From: a bacterium | Lineage (GTDB): Bacteria > Zhuqueibacterota > Zhuqueibacteria > Residuimicrobiales > Oceaniaggregativiventaceae | Assembly (NCBI GenBank): GCA_029565675.1 | Contig: JAKQNP010000051.1 | Coordinates: forward strand, 124,001 to 188,000 | Direction: 5' to 3' | Length of the DNA: 64,000 bases | In this document: positions 18,667 to 28,319 of the stretch, piece after piece | How the letters are laid out: every line of letters begins with the position of its first letter | How positions within the stretch are numbered: the stretch's first letter is position 1 | The notes under the pieces: generated by a model | What the model saw: the letters and a program-made list of their open reading frames with translations, nothing else | Told to the model about the DNA's origin: nothing | The model's database searches: none | Position numbers and translations under genes: made by a program

Positions 18667-20721
18667 ATGATGAACCCTTTATTCGCCGCCATGTCGGTTT
18701 TTGTTGTCGCTCTCTCGGTTCCCGTTGTCAAAGCGAATGAGCCGGCACCTGCGCTCATGCCCTGGCCGGCTGAGATCAAGATGCAGAGCGGCCGTTTTCG
18801 TCTCGATTCCGGTCTGCGGTTGGCGGTCGATGGCCAAGTCAGCGACCGTATGGCCGGGGCAGCAACCCGATTTCTGCGGCGTCTCGATGAACGCACCGGC
18901 CTTTTCCTGGCACAGAATAGGATCTCCACGGCTGATCGCGACAGCACAGCGCAGATCCGATTGGCTTGTCATCGCCCAGGCCAACTCGAGCTCTTCGAAG
19001 ACGAAAGCTATCGTTTAACCATCACCCCTGCAGGTGTCGAGCTGTCTGCGGTAACCGATATCGGGATTTTGCGCGGTTTGGAGACTCTGCTGCAATGCCT
19101 GGCCGCCGATCAGGACGGCTATTATCTGCCGGCTCTCCAGATCGACGACGCACCGCGTTTTCCATGGCGCGGCTTGATGCTCGACGTCTGTCGCCATTTC
19201 ATGCCGATGGAAGTGATCAAACGCAATCTCGATGGCATGGCCATGATGAAGATGAATGTATTTCACTGGCATCTCTCAGAAGATCAGGGTTTTCGCATCG
19301 AATGCAAGACTTTTCCCAAACTGCACGAAATGGGATCTGACGGCTTTTATTTCACCCATGCACAGGTCCGGGAAGTGATCGCGTATGCCGCCGACCGCGG
19401 GATTCGGGTGATTCCCGAATTCGATATGCCAGGCCATGCCACCAGTTGGTTTGTCGGCTATCCGGAGCTCGCCAGTGCACCCGGGCCTTATGAAATTGTT
19501 CGGTCCTGGGGCATCATGGACCCGGTGATGAATCCGATCCGCGAAGAAACCTATGAATTTCTCGATCGATTTCTGGCCGAGATGACCGCACTTTTTCCTG
19601 ATGACTATTTCCATATCGGCGGCGATGAGAACAACGGCAAGCAGTGGAATGCCAATCCAGAGATTCAGGCTTTTATGCAGGCCCATGGTATTCCGGATAA
19701 TCATGCCTTGCAGATGCATTTCAATAACCGCATTCTGGAGCTGTTGACCAAATACGGCAAAAAGATGGTCGGCTGGGACGAGATACTCCATCCCGGGATG
19801 CCCAGGAACATCGTTATCCAATCCTGGCGCGGCAAGGAGGCGCTGATCCAGGCGGCGCGGCAGGGGTATCAGTCGATTCTATCGAATGGCTATTATATCG
19901 ATCTGATGCAGCCGACCGATTTCCACTACCTGAACGATCCGCTGCCGGCGGATACGCCGTTGACCGCCGATGAAGCCAAACGAATCCTTGGCGGCGAGGC
20001 GACGAGTTGGGCTGAATTGGTCACTCCGGAAACCGTGGATTCCCGGATCTGGCCGCGCACAGCCGCAATCGCAGAGCGGCTGTGGTCGCCGGCAACGGTT
20101 CAGGAACTGGATGACCTCTACCGCCGACTGAACCGCATCGACTTTCTGCTGGAAACGGTTGGACTCACGCATCGCAGGAATACGGAACTGATGCTGCGCC
20201 GCCTCGCCGACGGCGGCGATATCGAGCCCTTGCGCACCCTGATCGATGTGGTGGAGCCGGTCAAAATCTACAACCGCCATCGCCAGGGAAAAACCTTTAC
20301 TTCCTATTCTCCCTACACCCGGGCAGCAGATGCGGCACACGCCGATCAGCCGGTGGCACGCAACTTTCGACGTCTGGTGCAAGATTTTCTGCAACAGCGC
20401 GACCGCACTCAGGCTGAACAGATCCGTTTGCTGCTCGCGCGCTGGCAGGCCAATGATGCGGCGCTGCAAAAGACCCTGCACCGATCGCCGATCAGCCGCG
20501 ATGTGGCGCCGTTGTCCAAAAGCCTGGCGCTGATCGCCGACCACGGACTGCAGGCAATGGATCGACTGGAACGGGGAAAGCATTTGACCGCCAAAGAACT
20601 GGATGCCGCGCGGCTGGACCTGCAGCAGGCCAAACAACCGGCGGCCGAGTGCGAATTGATGGTGGTGTCGGCTATCGAGGCATTGGTCGAAAGTGCCGCA
20701 ACAAAAGCAAAGTCGCGTTGA
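18667..20721 (+). CDS. Beta-N-acetylhexosaminidase (GH20)
   Basis: 684 aa secreted hydrolase that releases terminal GlcNAc or GalNAc. A signal peptide covers about residues 1-23. An N-terminal GH20b-type domain leads to the catalytic barrel: FPWRGLMLDVCRHFMP, KMNVFHWHLSEDQGFRIE, PEFDMPGHATS, and the catalytic pair D320-E321 in HIGGDENNGKQW. The Asp positions the substrate acetamido group and the Glu is the acid. A helical C-terminal extension of about 170 residues follows. ATG ATG at 18667 has AGGAGG upstream. It follows the symporter by 63 bases, fitting external cleavage followed by import. Confidence 0.95.
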   Translation: MMNPLFAAMSVFVVALSVPVVKANEPAPALMPWPAEIKMQSGRFRLDSGLRLAVDGQVSDRMAGAATRFLRRLDERTGLFLAQNRISTADRDSTAQIRLACHRPGQLELFEDESYRLTITPAGVELSAVTDIGILRGLETLLQCLAADQDGYYLPALQIDDAPRFPWRGLMLDVCRHFMPMEVIKRNLDGMAMMKMNVFHWHLSEDQGFRIECKTFPKLHEMGSDGFYFTHAQVREVIAYAADRGIRVIPEFDMPGHATSWFVGYPELASAPGPYEIVRSWGIMDPVMNPIREETYEFLDRFLAEMTALFPDDYFHIGGDENNGKQWNANPEIQAFMQAHGIPDNHALQMHFNNRILELLTKYGKKMVGWDEILHPGMPRNIVIQSWRGKEALIQAARQGYQSILSNGYYIDLMQPTDFHYLNDPLPADTPLTADEAKRILGGEATSWAELVTPETVDSRIWPRTAAIAERLWSPATVQELDDLYRRLNRIDFLLETVGLTHRRNTELMLRRLADGGDIEPLRTLIDVVEPVKIYNRHRQGKTFTSYSPYTRAADAAHADQPVARNFRRLVQDFLQQRDRTQAEQIRLLLARWQANDAALQKTLHRSPISRDVAPLSKSLALIADHGLQAMDRLERGKHLTAKELDAARLDLQQAKQPAAECELMVVSAIEALVESAATKAKSR

Positions 20722-20778
20722 TTTGCGCCGGATTTCTGCAAACACCTTGTCTCTGGTGCGCCAAAGAGGAGAATGTTT

Positions 20779-21822
20779 ATGAACAAATTTGCTCCTTACC
20801 CGCCGGATTTCGAACGTCTGCGCAAGACTTTAAAAAGCGGCCAGGCGGATCGCGTACCCCTGGCCGAACTTGGAATTCATCCTGATATCATGGCGGCGAT
20901 CATCGATCGCCCGGTCGAGACATTGCAGGACCGCATCGATTTTTTTCGCCTGGCCGGCTATGACTATATCAAACTGTCGCCGATCATCGATATGAATCCC
21001 GGCGGTTTTCGTTCCGACATCAAAGCGCGGGTAGCCGACCGCGGCGACCGCTTCGCCTGGGCAACCGAGGGAAAAGGCGTTATTGCCAATGACGAGGATT
21101 TTGAGCGGTTTTTGTGGGCGGAAATCAACGATGCCATGTTTTGCGAGTTTGAAGCCGTGGACAATCTTTTGCCGGATGGCATGAAAGTGATCGGTCAGTA
21201 CGGCGATATCTTTACTTTCACCTGGGAGTTTATGGGATTCGAAACCTTTTCTTTTTCCCTGGTGGAAAATCCCGAACTGATACAGAGAATATTCGATCGG
21301 GTCGGCGGGATCATCGTCCAGCTTTTCGCCCGCATGGCCCAATTCGATTGTGTGGGGGCACTCTTTTACAGCGATGACATCGCTTACCAGTCAGGATTGA
21401 TGATTTCGCCCCAATCCTTGCGCACTTTTCTTTTTCCCTTTATGCGCCAAATCGGCCGTATTTGTCAGGAACACGGTTTGCCGTTTCTTTACCATTCAGA
21501 TGGCAAGATGTGGGAAGTGATGGACGAACTGGCAGAACTCGGTATCGATGCGCTGCAGCCAATCGAGCCGCAAGCATGGGATATTGTGGAAGTGAAGAGG
21601 CGCTATGGCGACCGCTTCTGTTTGATCGGCAACGTCGATGTCGACCTGTTGAGCCGCGGCACAGTCGGTGAAGTCGAAACAGAAGTCCGGCGTTTGTTGC
21701 GCGAGCTCGCACCTGGTGGCGGCTATTGTGTCGGATCCGGCAACACCATTCCGTTTTATGTCAAACCGGCCAACTATCGCGCAATGCTGGAAACCGTCTG
21801 GCAGTATGGTGAATATCGCTAG
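20779..21822 (+). CDS. Uroporphyrinogen decarboxylase-like protein, second copy, altered metal site
   Basis: 347 aa, same superfamily as the gene at 2740-3783 but clearly divergent. The position matching H-x-C reads YHSDGKM, so cysteine is replaced by aspartate, while a later cysteine remains in GGYCVGSGNT. The N-terminal DRVPLAELGIHPDIM region and the KLSPIIDMNPGG segment fit the family. It may be a methyltransferase-like enzyme with a different metal site or a non-metal variant. ATG at 20779 is preferred because GAGGAG then lies seven bases upstream; ATG six bases earlier is too close. It comes after the GH20 gene and is probably in the same operon. Confidence 0.78.
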   Translation: MNKFAPYPPDFERLRKTLKSGQADRVPLAELGIHPDIMAAIIDRPVETLQDRIDFFRLAGYDYIKLSPIIDMNPGGFRSDIKARVADRGDRFAWATEGKGVIANDEDFERFLWAEINDAMFCEFEAVDNLLPDGMKVIGQYGDIFTFTWEFMGFETFSFSLVENPELIQRIFDRVGGIIVQLFARMAQFDCVGALFYSDDIAYQSGLMISPQSLRTFLFPFMRQIGRICQEHGLPFLYHSDGKMWEVMDELAELGIDALQPIEPQAWDIVEVKRRYGDRFCLIGNVDVDLLSRGTVGEVETEVRRLLRELAPGGGYCVGSGNTIPFYVKPANYRAMLETVWQYGEYR

Positions 21823-22025
21823 GTGCGGCCACATGTTGGATTATGTCGATGTTCCGACTGGTCTGCGGCGTGGTGATCTTCGACAACCAGTCATGGCTTG
21901 TTAATCTGCAGCGAATCATGTGGTCATAAGCAACGACGGACTCTTTATTCGAGTTTTCAGCTGACATTCCGTTCGTTCTGTACCGGTGCCGCTCAGAGCC
22001 CTTGCTACGTTGAAAAGAAGGCAAT

Positions 22026-23528
22026 ATGTCTGTTTTTAAAAGCATCAAGAAGCTTTTACAGCACTCGGCAGTCTATGGAGTCGGTCATATCGTCACCCGA
22101 TCGATCAACTTTCTTCTTTTGCCGTTGTATACCAATGTTTTCCCGCGACAAGAGTTCGGCGTTGTGGGAATCCTGTTTACCTATATTGCCATCATGACGA
22201 TAATCTATACTTACGGGCTCGATTCAGCCTTTTTTCGATTCTATATCCTCGAAGACAAAAACAGCGACCGTCGGTTGATTTTTTCCACCGCTTTCTATAC
22301 CATCCTTTTTTCATCGATCATCATGACCGCTGCATTGATTCTGGCGGCGAAAAACTTGACGGGCTGGTTGTTCTCGTCCGAGTCGTTGCAGCTCGGTATA
22401 CCGATTCCATTGTTGATCTGCATGTCTGCAGGTATTCTCTTTTTCGACGCCTTGTCCTTTTTGCCCTTTTTGATTCTGCGCGCCGAACAAAAACCGATTC
22501 CGTTTGTGATTCTAAAATTTCTCAACGTTCTATTCAATGTCGGCGGCAACATATTGTTTTTGCTGATTCTGGACCGGGGAATTCAGGGGGTTTTTTTCGC
22601 CAACCTTTGTGCATCGTTTCTGACTTTTGTGTTCATGTTGCCGCTCATTTTTCGCCATGTCGGTCTGGTCTTTTCGCGTCCGCTGCTGCGGGACCTCTTT
22701 TCGTTTGCCCTGCCCTATATCCCCTCGACATTGGCGGTCGTGATCATGGATACCATCGATCGGCCGCTGGTGGAACGCTTGATCGGTTTGGAAGCCGCCG
22801 GTCTTTACAACGCCGGGGTCAAGCTCGGCATGTTTATGTCTCTTTTTGTGGCCGCGTTTCGCTTTGCCTGGCACCCGTTCTTCCTGTCGACTTCCAAACA
22901 AGAAAATGCCAAAGAGATATTCAGCCGCATTTTTACCTATGTTCTGTTCGCCTGTCTGGGTGTTTTTTTGCTGTTGTCGATCTACCTGCGCGATTTAACC
23001 GCCCTGAAAATCCATGGCTACTCTCTGATCGGCCGCGAGTTTTGGGACGGCATGTCGATCGTACCGGTTGTCTTGCTGGCCTATGTCTTTTATGCAGCCT
23101 ATCTCAATTTTCTTATCGGTATCTATATCTATAAGAAAACAAAATATCTGCCCCCCATTACCGTGGCCGGCATGATCGGCAACCTGGCCGCCAATTTTAT
23201 CCTGATTCCGCATCTCGGCATCATGGGAGCGGCATGGGCTCGGCTGATCGCCTATGTGATCATGGCTGTTTGCCTTTATCAGGTGGCGCGCAAGCTTTAT
23301 CCTGTCGATTATGAATGGGGACGTATTCTCAAGCTGATCGGTGTGGTTGCACTCGCTTTCTTTGTCGGCATGAGTCCAACCGTGCAGAGCAGTTTCTGGC
23401 TCAAGACCGCCGTGGTGGTGCTTATCCCGTTCATGCTGTTGCTCACCGGGTTTTTTCAAAAGTCCGAGATACAGCGTCTGAAGAACCTGCCATGGCGGTT
23501 TACCGGCCCCTGGAAAAAATCATCTTGA
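22026..23528 (+). CDS. Polysaccharide flippase / Wzx-MATE-like membrane protein
   Basis: 500 aa with about fourteen hydrophobic helices. The start ALPQ-type segments are replaced by HSAVYGVGHIVTRSINFLLLPLYTN, typical of the polysaccharide transporter group that moves lipid-linked oligosaccharides across the inner membrane. The central section FSFALPYIPSTLAVVIMDTIDRPLVERLIG and the tail with paired helices fit. ATG at 22026 has AAGAAGG upstream. It opens a group containing a methyltransferase, heparinase, C5-epimerase and glycosyltransferase, supporting a role in exopolysaccharide export. No polymerase (Wzy) is obvious in the window. Confidence 0.88.
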   Translation: MSVFKSIKKLLQHSAVYGVGHIVTRSINFLLLPLYTNVFPRQEFGVVGILFTYIAIMTIIYTYGLDSAFFRFYILEDKNSDRRLIFSTAFYTILFSSIIMTAALILAAKNLTGWLFSSESLQLGIPIPLLICMSAGILFFDALSFLPFLILRAEQKPIPFVILKFLNVLFNVGGNILFLLILDRGIQGVFFANLCASFLTFVFMLPLIFRHVGLVFSRPLLRDLFSFALPYIPSTLAVVIMDTIDRPLVERLIGLEAAGLYNAGVKLGMFMSLFVAAFRFAWHPFFLSTSKQENAKEIFSRIFTYVLFACLGVFLLLSIYLRDLTALKIHGYSLIGREFWDGMSIVPVVLLAYVFYAAYLNFLIGIYIYKKTKYLPPITVAGMIGNLAANFILIPHLGIMGAAWARLIAYVIMAVCLYQVARKLYPVDYEWGRILKLIGVVALAFFVGMSPTVQSSFWLKTAVVVLIPFMLLLTGFFQKSEIQRLKNLPWRFTGPWKKSS

Positions 23529-23536
23529 GATTTTCG

Positions 23537-24367
23537 ATGAGCAGCACGATCCAAAGCGCATTGCGCAATTTTTACGAGCAAGTCGGCGACAAATATCCGG
23601 AAGAAGAGTTGGTCTATGAGACCTTGCGCGGCCGATTGCGCAAGGAATATGTATTGTCGGTTCTCGCGACTTTCCGCGGCAGTTTGCTCGATGTTGGCTG
23701 CAACCGCGGCATGTATCTCTTGCACTACAAGGGTGGTTTTCGCTGCGGCATCGATCTTAGCCACGCTGTTCTGCGCCGGGTTCCGTCCGACTGCGGGCTG
23801 CATTTGGTTGTCGCCGATGCCGAGAATCTCGCTTGCCTCCGCACGGCGCAGTTCGACCATGTGTTGTGCAGCGAAGTGCTGGAGCATTGTTTGCACCCGC
23901 AACGGGTTTTCGCGGGAATATTCGATGTCCTCAGGCCCGGAGGCACCGCGCTGCTGACCACCCCCAATTACCGCGGCAAACGCCCGCAATGGATCGCTCC
24001 AGGAGTTCTGACCGACTTTGGCGTCACCTGCGAATGCAATGCGGGTTATTATCATACCGCTTATCGCCCCGCGGAACTGCAGCAGATGGCAGAAAAAACG
24101 GGATTCCAGGTTCTTGACGTCGGGACCCTGGAAAAAGAGGTCAAATATGCAGCCAAAGTGCCGGCTGCACTGTTGATCGCCGGCCGTTTGTTCAATCGTC
24201 TGTTGCGTTCCGAGCGACTTGGCCGCGCCAATGAGGCTTTTTTCCACCGATTCACTCTGGTGATCTATCGGGTGATGCGGAAAACCAGGCTGGAAAAGCT
24301 TGTCTTGCCTTTCATTCGCGAGGGTGTGCGGTCGCGAATCTTGCTGCAAAAGCCACAGATACAATGA
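23537..24367 (+). CDS. Class I SAM-dependent methyltransferase
   Basis: 276 aa cytosolic enzyme. The AdoMet-binding motif I is SLLDVGCNRGMYLLHY, motif II surrounds LHLVVADAENL, and DHVLCSEVLEHCLHP and GGTALLTTPNY complete the Rossmann core. A C-terminal helical region of about 90 residues follows. ATG at 23537 lies nine bases after the flippase stop; an in-frame ATG at 23492 inside the flippase end is possible, but similarity begins after 23537. Likely modifies a sugar, lipid or polysaccharide given its neighbour, but the target is unknown. Confidence 0.85.
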   Translation: MSSTIQSALRNFYEQVGDKYPEEELVYETLRGRLRKEYVLSVLATFRGSLLDVGCNRGMYLLHYKGGFRCGIDLSHAVLRRVPSDCGLHLVVADAENLACLRTAQFDHVLCSEVLEHCLHPQRVFAGIFDVLRPGGTALLTTPNYRGKRPQWIAPGVLTDFGVTCECNAGYYHTAYRPAELQQMAEKTGFQVLDVGTLEKEVKYAAKVPAALLIAGRLFNRLLRSERLGRANEAFFHRFTLVIYRVMRKTRLEKLVLPFIREGVRSRILLQKPQIQ

Positions 24368-24458
24368 ATCCCAAGATTGACAAGCTCTCCAAGGGAGCGA
24401 GAATTTGCCGCGTCGATAAATTCACATCGGTGATCCTGATCAGCAGAAAGAGATAGAG

Positions 24459-24896
24459 ATGAACATCTATTTTGCCGGCTCAATCTCCGGCGGCCGCGCT
24501 TATCTGGCGATCTACCGGGAGTTGGTTGCCTTTCTCAAAGAGGCCGGTCATTTGATCTACACCGAGCATATTGTCGATCCGGCGGTGCTCGATAAAGAGA
24601 TGCAGCTGACCGCTCAACAAGTCTATGAGCGCGATATGTCGTGGTTGACGGAATGCGACTGCCTGATCGCAGAAATCTCCAACCCCTCACTTGGAGTGGG
24701 TTATGAGGTTTGCGCGGCCTTGACCCTGGACAAACCGGTGCTCTGCCTCTATCGACAGGGCTTGTTCGCCTCGCGCATGCTGACCGGCAATACCCGGCCC
24801 GGCCTGACCGTTCGCACCTGGCAAGATCGCCGCGACTGGGAAATGCATATCCGCGCTTTTTTGCAGGACTGCACTGCAAATGGCAAAAGAGCTTGA
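24459..24896 (+). CDS. DNPH1-like 2'-deoxynucleoside 5'-phosphate N-hydrolase
   Basis: 145 aa. The start MNIYFAGSISGGR and the later TEHIVDP, CDCLIAEISNPSLGVGYEV and RDWEMHIRAFL match the nucleoside 2-deoxyribosyltransferase-like fold of the Rcl/DNPH1 group, which cleaves the glycosidic bond of deoxynucleoside monophosphates. The Glu in IAEISNPSLGVGYE includes the likely catalytic acid. ATG at 24459 is 91 bases after the methyltransferase. Being next to dinB, it may belong to nucleotide pool sanitation rather than to the polysaccharide genes. A small deoxyribosyltransferase remains possible. Confidence 0.82.
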   Translation: MNIYFAGSISGGRAYLAIYRELVAFLKEAGHLIYTEHIVDPAVLDKEMQLTAQQVYERDMSWLTECDCLIAEISNPSLGVGYEVCAALTLDKPVLCLYRQGLFASRMLTGNTRPGLTVRTWQDRRDWEMHIRAFLQDCTANGKRA

Positions 24897-24984
24897 GCGG
24901 GCGGTTGGTCTTGCTCTTCTGCCGTGATCTGTTTATCTTGTTATAAATGGATCGTTTTCGATAATCAATCAGGATGGGTGAGCG

Positions 24985-26169
24985 ATGCAGCGCGTTGTTC
25001 TGCATATCGACATGGACGCTTTTTTCGCTGCCGTTGAACAGCTGGACCATCCGGAGATGCGCGGCAAACCGGTGGTGGTCGGTGCGGATCCCAAGGGTGG
25101 CCAGGGCCGCGGTGTCGTCTCCACTTGCAGCTATGAAGCGCGGCGATTCGGAATCCATTCGGCCATGCCGATTTCCCGCGCCTGGAAACTTTGCCCGACG
25201 GCGATCTATGTCCGCCCCCGCGGAGAGCGTTACAGCCAGGTTTCCCACCAGATCATGAAAATCTTCCTCTCCTTTACCCCGCAGGTCGAACCGGTCAGCA
25301 TCGATGAGGCGTTTCTCGATATCACTTTGACCGCCAAGTTTTTCGGGACAGCGGAAAATACGGCAAAGCTCCTCAAGGAGCGGATCAAGCGGGAGACCGG
25401 TCTGACTGCTTCCGTTGGGGTGGCGTCGAGCAAATTCATCGCGAAAATCGCTTCGGACCTTAAAAAACCGGATGGGCTGGTCGTTGTCGAAGCGGGTTGC
25501 GAAAAAGAGTTCCTCGCACCGCTGGAGATCAGCCGTTTATGGGGGGTGGGACCCAAAACCGTGCCGGTGATGAATCGCCATGGGATATTCAAAATAGGCG
25601 ATTTGGCCGGGAAAAAACCGGATCAGGTGATGCATTGGCTGGGAGAACACGGCCTGCATTTTTGGCGCTTGGCAAACGGAATCGATGATCGGGTGGTGGA
25701 GGAACGCAGCGAAGCCAAATCGATGAGCAAAGAAGTGACATTCGCATCCGACCTGAGCGACCAGCAGGAACTGCTGGCAACGCTGCGTTCGCTTTGTGAT
25801 GAATTGGCGCACGATTTGCGTCAACAGCATTACCGCGGCCGTACCGTCGGTCTCAAAATTCGCCTGGCTGATTTTTCCACTTTTACCCGGTCCCACACCT
25901 TGTCCCACGCTGTGGTCAATTCCAACGAGATTTACTCGACTGCATCTGAATTGTTGCACGAGTTCGACCGTCGTGAACAAGCGGTGCGCTTGATCGGTGT
26001 CGCGGTTTCGCATTTCGATGATCCACAAGCACAACTCGACCTGTTCAGCGATGACTCTGCAGCAGTCGATCCAATCGATCGGCTGATGGACAACGTCAAG
26101 AAAAAATTCGGCGACCAGGCGATTCGGCGGGCAAGCGCAGGATCTAAACCGCGGCGATCTTCAGACTGA
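24985..26169 (+). CDS. dinB: DNA polymerase IV (Y-family translesion polymerase)
   Basis: 394 aa. Y-family polymerase that copies past damaged bases. The palm motifs HIDMDAFFAAVEQLDHPE and SIDEAFLDIT hold the metal-binding acidic residues, followed by thumb (GVASSKFIAKIASDLKKPDGLVVV), little finger, and a C-terminal QLDLFSDD, a beta-clamp-binding type sequence. Length is full. ATG at 24985 has AGGATGGGTGAG upstream. No GAAC-N4-GTTC site like the one at lexA is visible in the upstream 90 bases, so SOS control is not evident here. Confidence 0.96.
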   Translation: MQRVVLHIDMDAFFAAVEQLDHPEMRGKPVVVGADPKGGQGRGVVSTCSYEARRFGIHSAMPISRAWKLCPTAIYVRPRGERYSQVSHQIMKIFLSFTPQVEPVSIDEAFLDITLTAKFFGTAENTAKLLKERIKRETGLTASVGVASSKFIAKIASDLKKPDGLVVVEAGCEKEFLAPLEISRLWGVGPKTVPVMNRHGIFKIGDLAGKKPDQVMHWLGEHGLHFWRLANGIDDRVVEERSEAKSMSKEVTFASDLSDQQELLATLRSLCDELAHDLRQQHYRGRTVGLKIRLADFSTFTRSHTLSHAVVNSNEIYSTASELLHEFDRREQAVRLIGVAVSHFDDPQAQLDLFSDDSAAVDPIDRLMDNVKKKFGDQAIRRASAGSKPRRSSD

Positions 26170-26174
26170 ATCGA

Positions 26175-26190
26175 CCCGGATTCGGTTGAC
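26175..26190 (+). repeat. 16-bp element shared with the thiN 3' flank
   Basis: CCCGGATTCGGTTGAC occurs here five bases after the dinB stop and on the minus strand at 6398-6413. Both copies continue with CCGGATC after a short indel. Confidence 0.4.
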
Positions 26191-26300
26191 ACCGGATCTG
26201 TGGATGGAAATGGCGACCGCTGCAAGAAGGATGAAATTATAAAGATACTTTTTGCAATTCTGTTGACACAGCCTCCTGGATCGATAAATAAAGGATGTTT

Positions 26301-28319
26301 ATGCGCCGGCGATTAACATGGCATCGTTTCAAAGCGATCCGACCCGAAGAAGCAGTTGCTCGTCTCCGCAGCGCGTTTGTCTGGCCTTTTCTCCGCCGTC
26401 GCTGGCTGCGCATGAACCGCTCCGAGTTTCACCGCCAGTGGTTGGGAGCCGATTTTGCTGAACGCCGTCTGCATCTCTGGTTCAGGCAGCCTTTGCCATG
26501 GCAAGCCAATTTGCGGCACGATTTATGCAAATATGATGAGGAAAGCTTTTCAGATTACAAAAACGAAATTGTGCGACAGGCGGAACAGATATGCCGGCAT
26601 GATTTTGAGTTGCTCGGTAGACGGCATTCTTTTGCCGAACAGATCGACTGGCATTATGATTGGATGGCCGCAAGAACGATCCCGGTCAAACCCATGCATG
26701 CGGCCGATGTCTGGTCACCGGACATCGTGCGCGAAGTGCGCTATGTCTGGGAACTCAATCGCCACCAACATTTTTTCCAGCTTGCCAAGGCATCCGCATT
26801 GACCGACGACTCGCGTTTTGTCGAAGAATTGCTCACCCAGTGGCGCCATTGGCTGGCGAGCAATCCGCCGTTCATTGGCATCAACAGCATCAGCAGCCTG
26901 GAAATCGCCCTTCGTCTGATCTCCTGGACCTGGACTCTGGCAGCTGTGGGCGATCAGCCGGATATTACAGATGACCTGATTCTGGAGATTTTGCAGTCCG
27001 TCGCCTGGCAGACCGAAGCCATCAACAATCGGATGTCGCTAGGCGCCGGTGCCAACAACCATCTGATCGGCGAGGCGACCGGTCTGGTGTTGGTGGGCTG
27101 CTATTTTCCGGAACTCAGGCGAAGCAAAGCGTGGCGTGAAAAGGGATTCGCGATCGTTTTTCGCGAGTTTGAGCGCCAGGTTCATCCGGACGGCGTTCTA
27201 AAGGAACAGAGCCCGGCCTATCAGCTCTATATTTTTGCCTATGGTTTGCTCATCTATCAAGCTGCTGGATGCATTGGACAACCCATGCCTGCAACCTTTC
27301 GCCAGCGGCTGCGAGCAATGGCAGATTTTCTTGCGGTCTGGCCGCCGGAAAAAGCGCTATGGCCGATCGGCGATGACGATGGCGGCGAAGCCTTGCGCCT
27401 GGGCCCCTATCCAACCACCGCCGCCGATTTGCTGCATGCCGCCAAACAGTTGGGTGTGACAACCGCCTCAGCTCGAGGCGATGCTCGACGCGCTGCAGAA
27501 TGGGCCTTTTGGTTGACAGGCAAATGGCAAACAACATCGCCACAGACTGGCGATGCGACACAGTTGCTGCAGGTGCACCGTTTTCCTGCCGGTGGTTTGC
27601 TGGCGGTGCATGCTTGCGCTTCGGGAGGGCATCAATACGGCTGGCTGGATTGCGGCCCCATGGGTCTGGCGCCGTTGTCTGCGCATGGCCATGCAGACAC
27701 CTTGAGCTTCTGGCTGAGCAATGACAAGGAACCCTTATTGACCGACGGCGGTACTTTTCTCTATTTGGCGGCCGGCGATCAGCGCTCCTATTTCCGCGGC
27801 TGCCGGGCCCACAACACCATTGTGGTGGATGATGCCGATTTTGCTTTAAGCGGCGGCCCGTTTCAATGGCTGTCGACGCCGAACGCCGTTTGTCTAAAGT
27901 GTCGGCACGATGAACAGCGGGCGATAGCGATCGCTGCCCATGACGGGTATCAAAAAATCGGTGTTTCAGTGCAACGCCGTTTGCGTTACTGCCGCGGTAT
28001 CTGGAGCCTCAGCGATACGATTGCCGGGACAGGAGAACACAGGATCACCTGGATTTTTCACCTCGGTGAGTGCCGGGTTTGTCGTTCTGTGCGACCCGGA
28101 CAACAATTATTTGCTTTTAAAAGTGCCGATTTGCTTGTACATTGGCGATCACGAACGCCGATGCAGACCAAGGTCATCTGCGGCGATCCATCTGATGCGA
28201 TCGGATGGGTGTCGCCGAAATTTGGTTTGCGTGTTGCACAACCGGCATGGATTTTGACTCTTCAGGCTCGCTTGCCGATCAGCCTGATCACCCGCTGGAA
28301 GGTAGAAGAAAAGCGATGA
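26301..28319 (+). CDS. Heparinase II/III family polysaccharide lyase
   Basis: 672 aa. An N-terminal helical toroid domain with RLISWTWTLAAVGDQPD and NNHLIGEATGLVLVGCYFPE is followed by a C-terminal beta domain with SAHGHADTLSFWLSNDKEPLLTDGG. That second motif has the catalytic histidine and metal-site residues of heparinase II/III. These lyases cut uronic-acid polymers by beta-elimination. No convincing signal peptide, so it may be cytoplasmic or periplasmic by another route. ATG at 26301 has AAAGGATG seven bases away; an ATG six bases upstream is less well placed. Its stop overlaps the start of the next gene by four bases. Proteins of this group often sit in exopolysaccharide loci. Confidence 0.9.
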   Translation: MRRRLTWHRFKAIRPEEAVARLRSAFVWPFLRRRWLRMNRSEFHRQWLGADFAERRLHLWFRQPLPWQANLRHDLCKYDEESFSDYKNEIVRQAEQICRHDFELLGRRHSFAEQIDWHYDWMAARTIPVKPMHAADVWSPDIVREVRYVWELNRHQHFFQLAKASALTDDSRFVEELLTQWRHWLASNPPFIGINSISSLEIALRLISWTWTLAAVGDQPDITDDLILEILQSVAWQTEAINNRMSLGAGANNHLIGEATGLVLVGCYFPELRRSKAWREKGFAIVFREFERQVHPDGVLKEQSPAYQLYIFAYGLLIYQAAGCIGQPMPATFRQRLRAMADFLAVWPPEKALWPIGDDDGGEALRLGPYPTTAADLLHAAKQLGVTTASARGDARRAAEWAFWLTGKWQTTSPQTGDATQLLQVHRFPAGGLLAVHACASGGHQYGWLDCGPMGLAPLSAHGHADTLSFWLSNDKEPLLTDGGTFLYLAAGDQRSYFRGCRAHNTIVVDDADFALSGGPFQWLSTPNAVCLKCRHDEQRAIAIAAHDGYQKIGVSVQRRLRYCRGIWSLSDTIAGTGEHRITWIFHLGECRVCRSVRPGQQLFAFKSADLLVHWRSRTPMQTKVICGDPSDAIGWVSPKFGLRVAQPAWILTLQARLPISLITRWKVEEKR

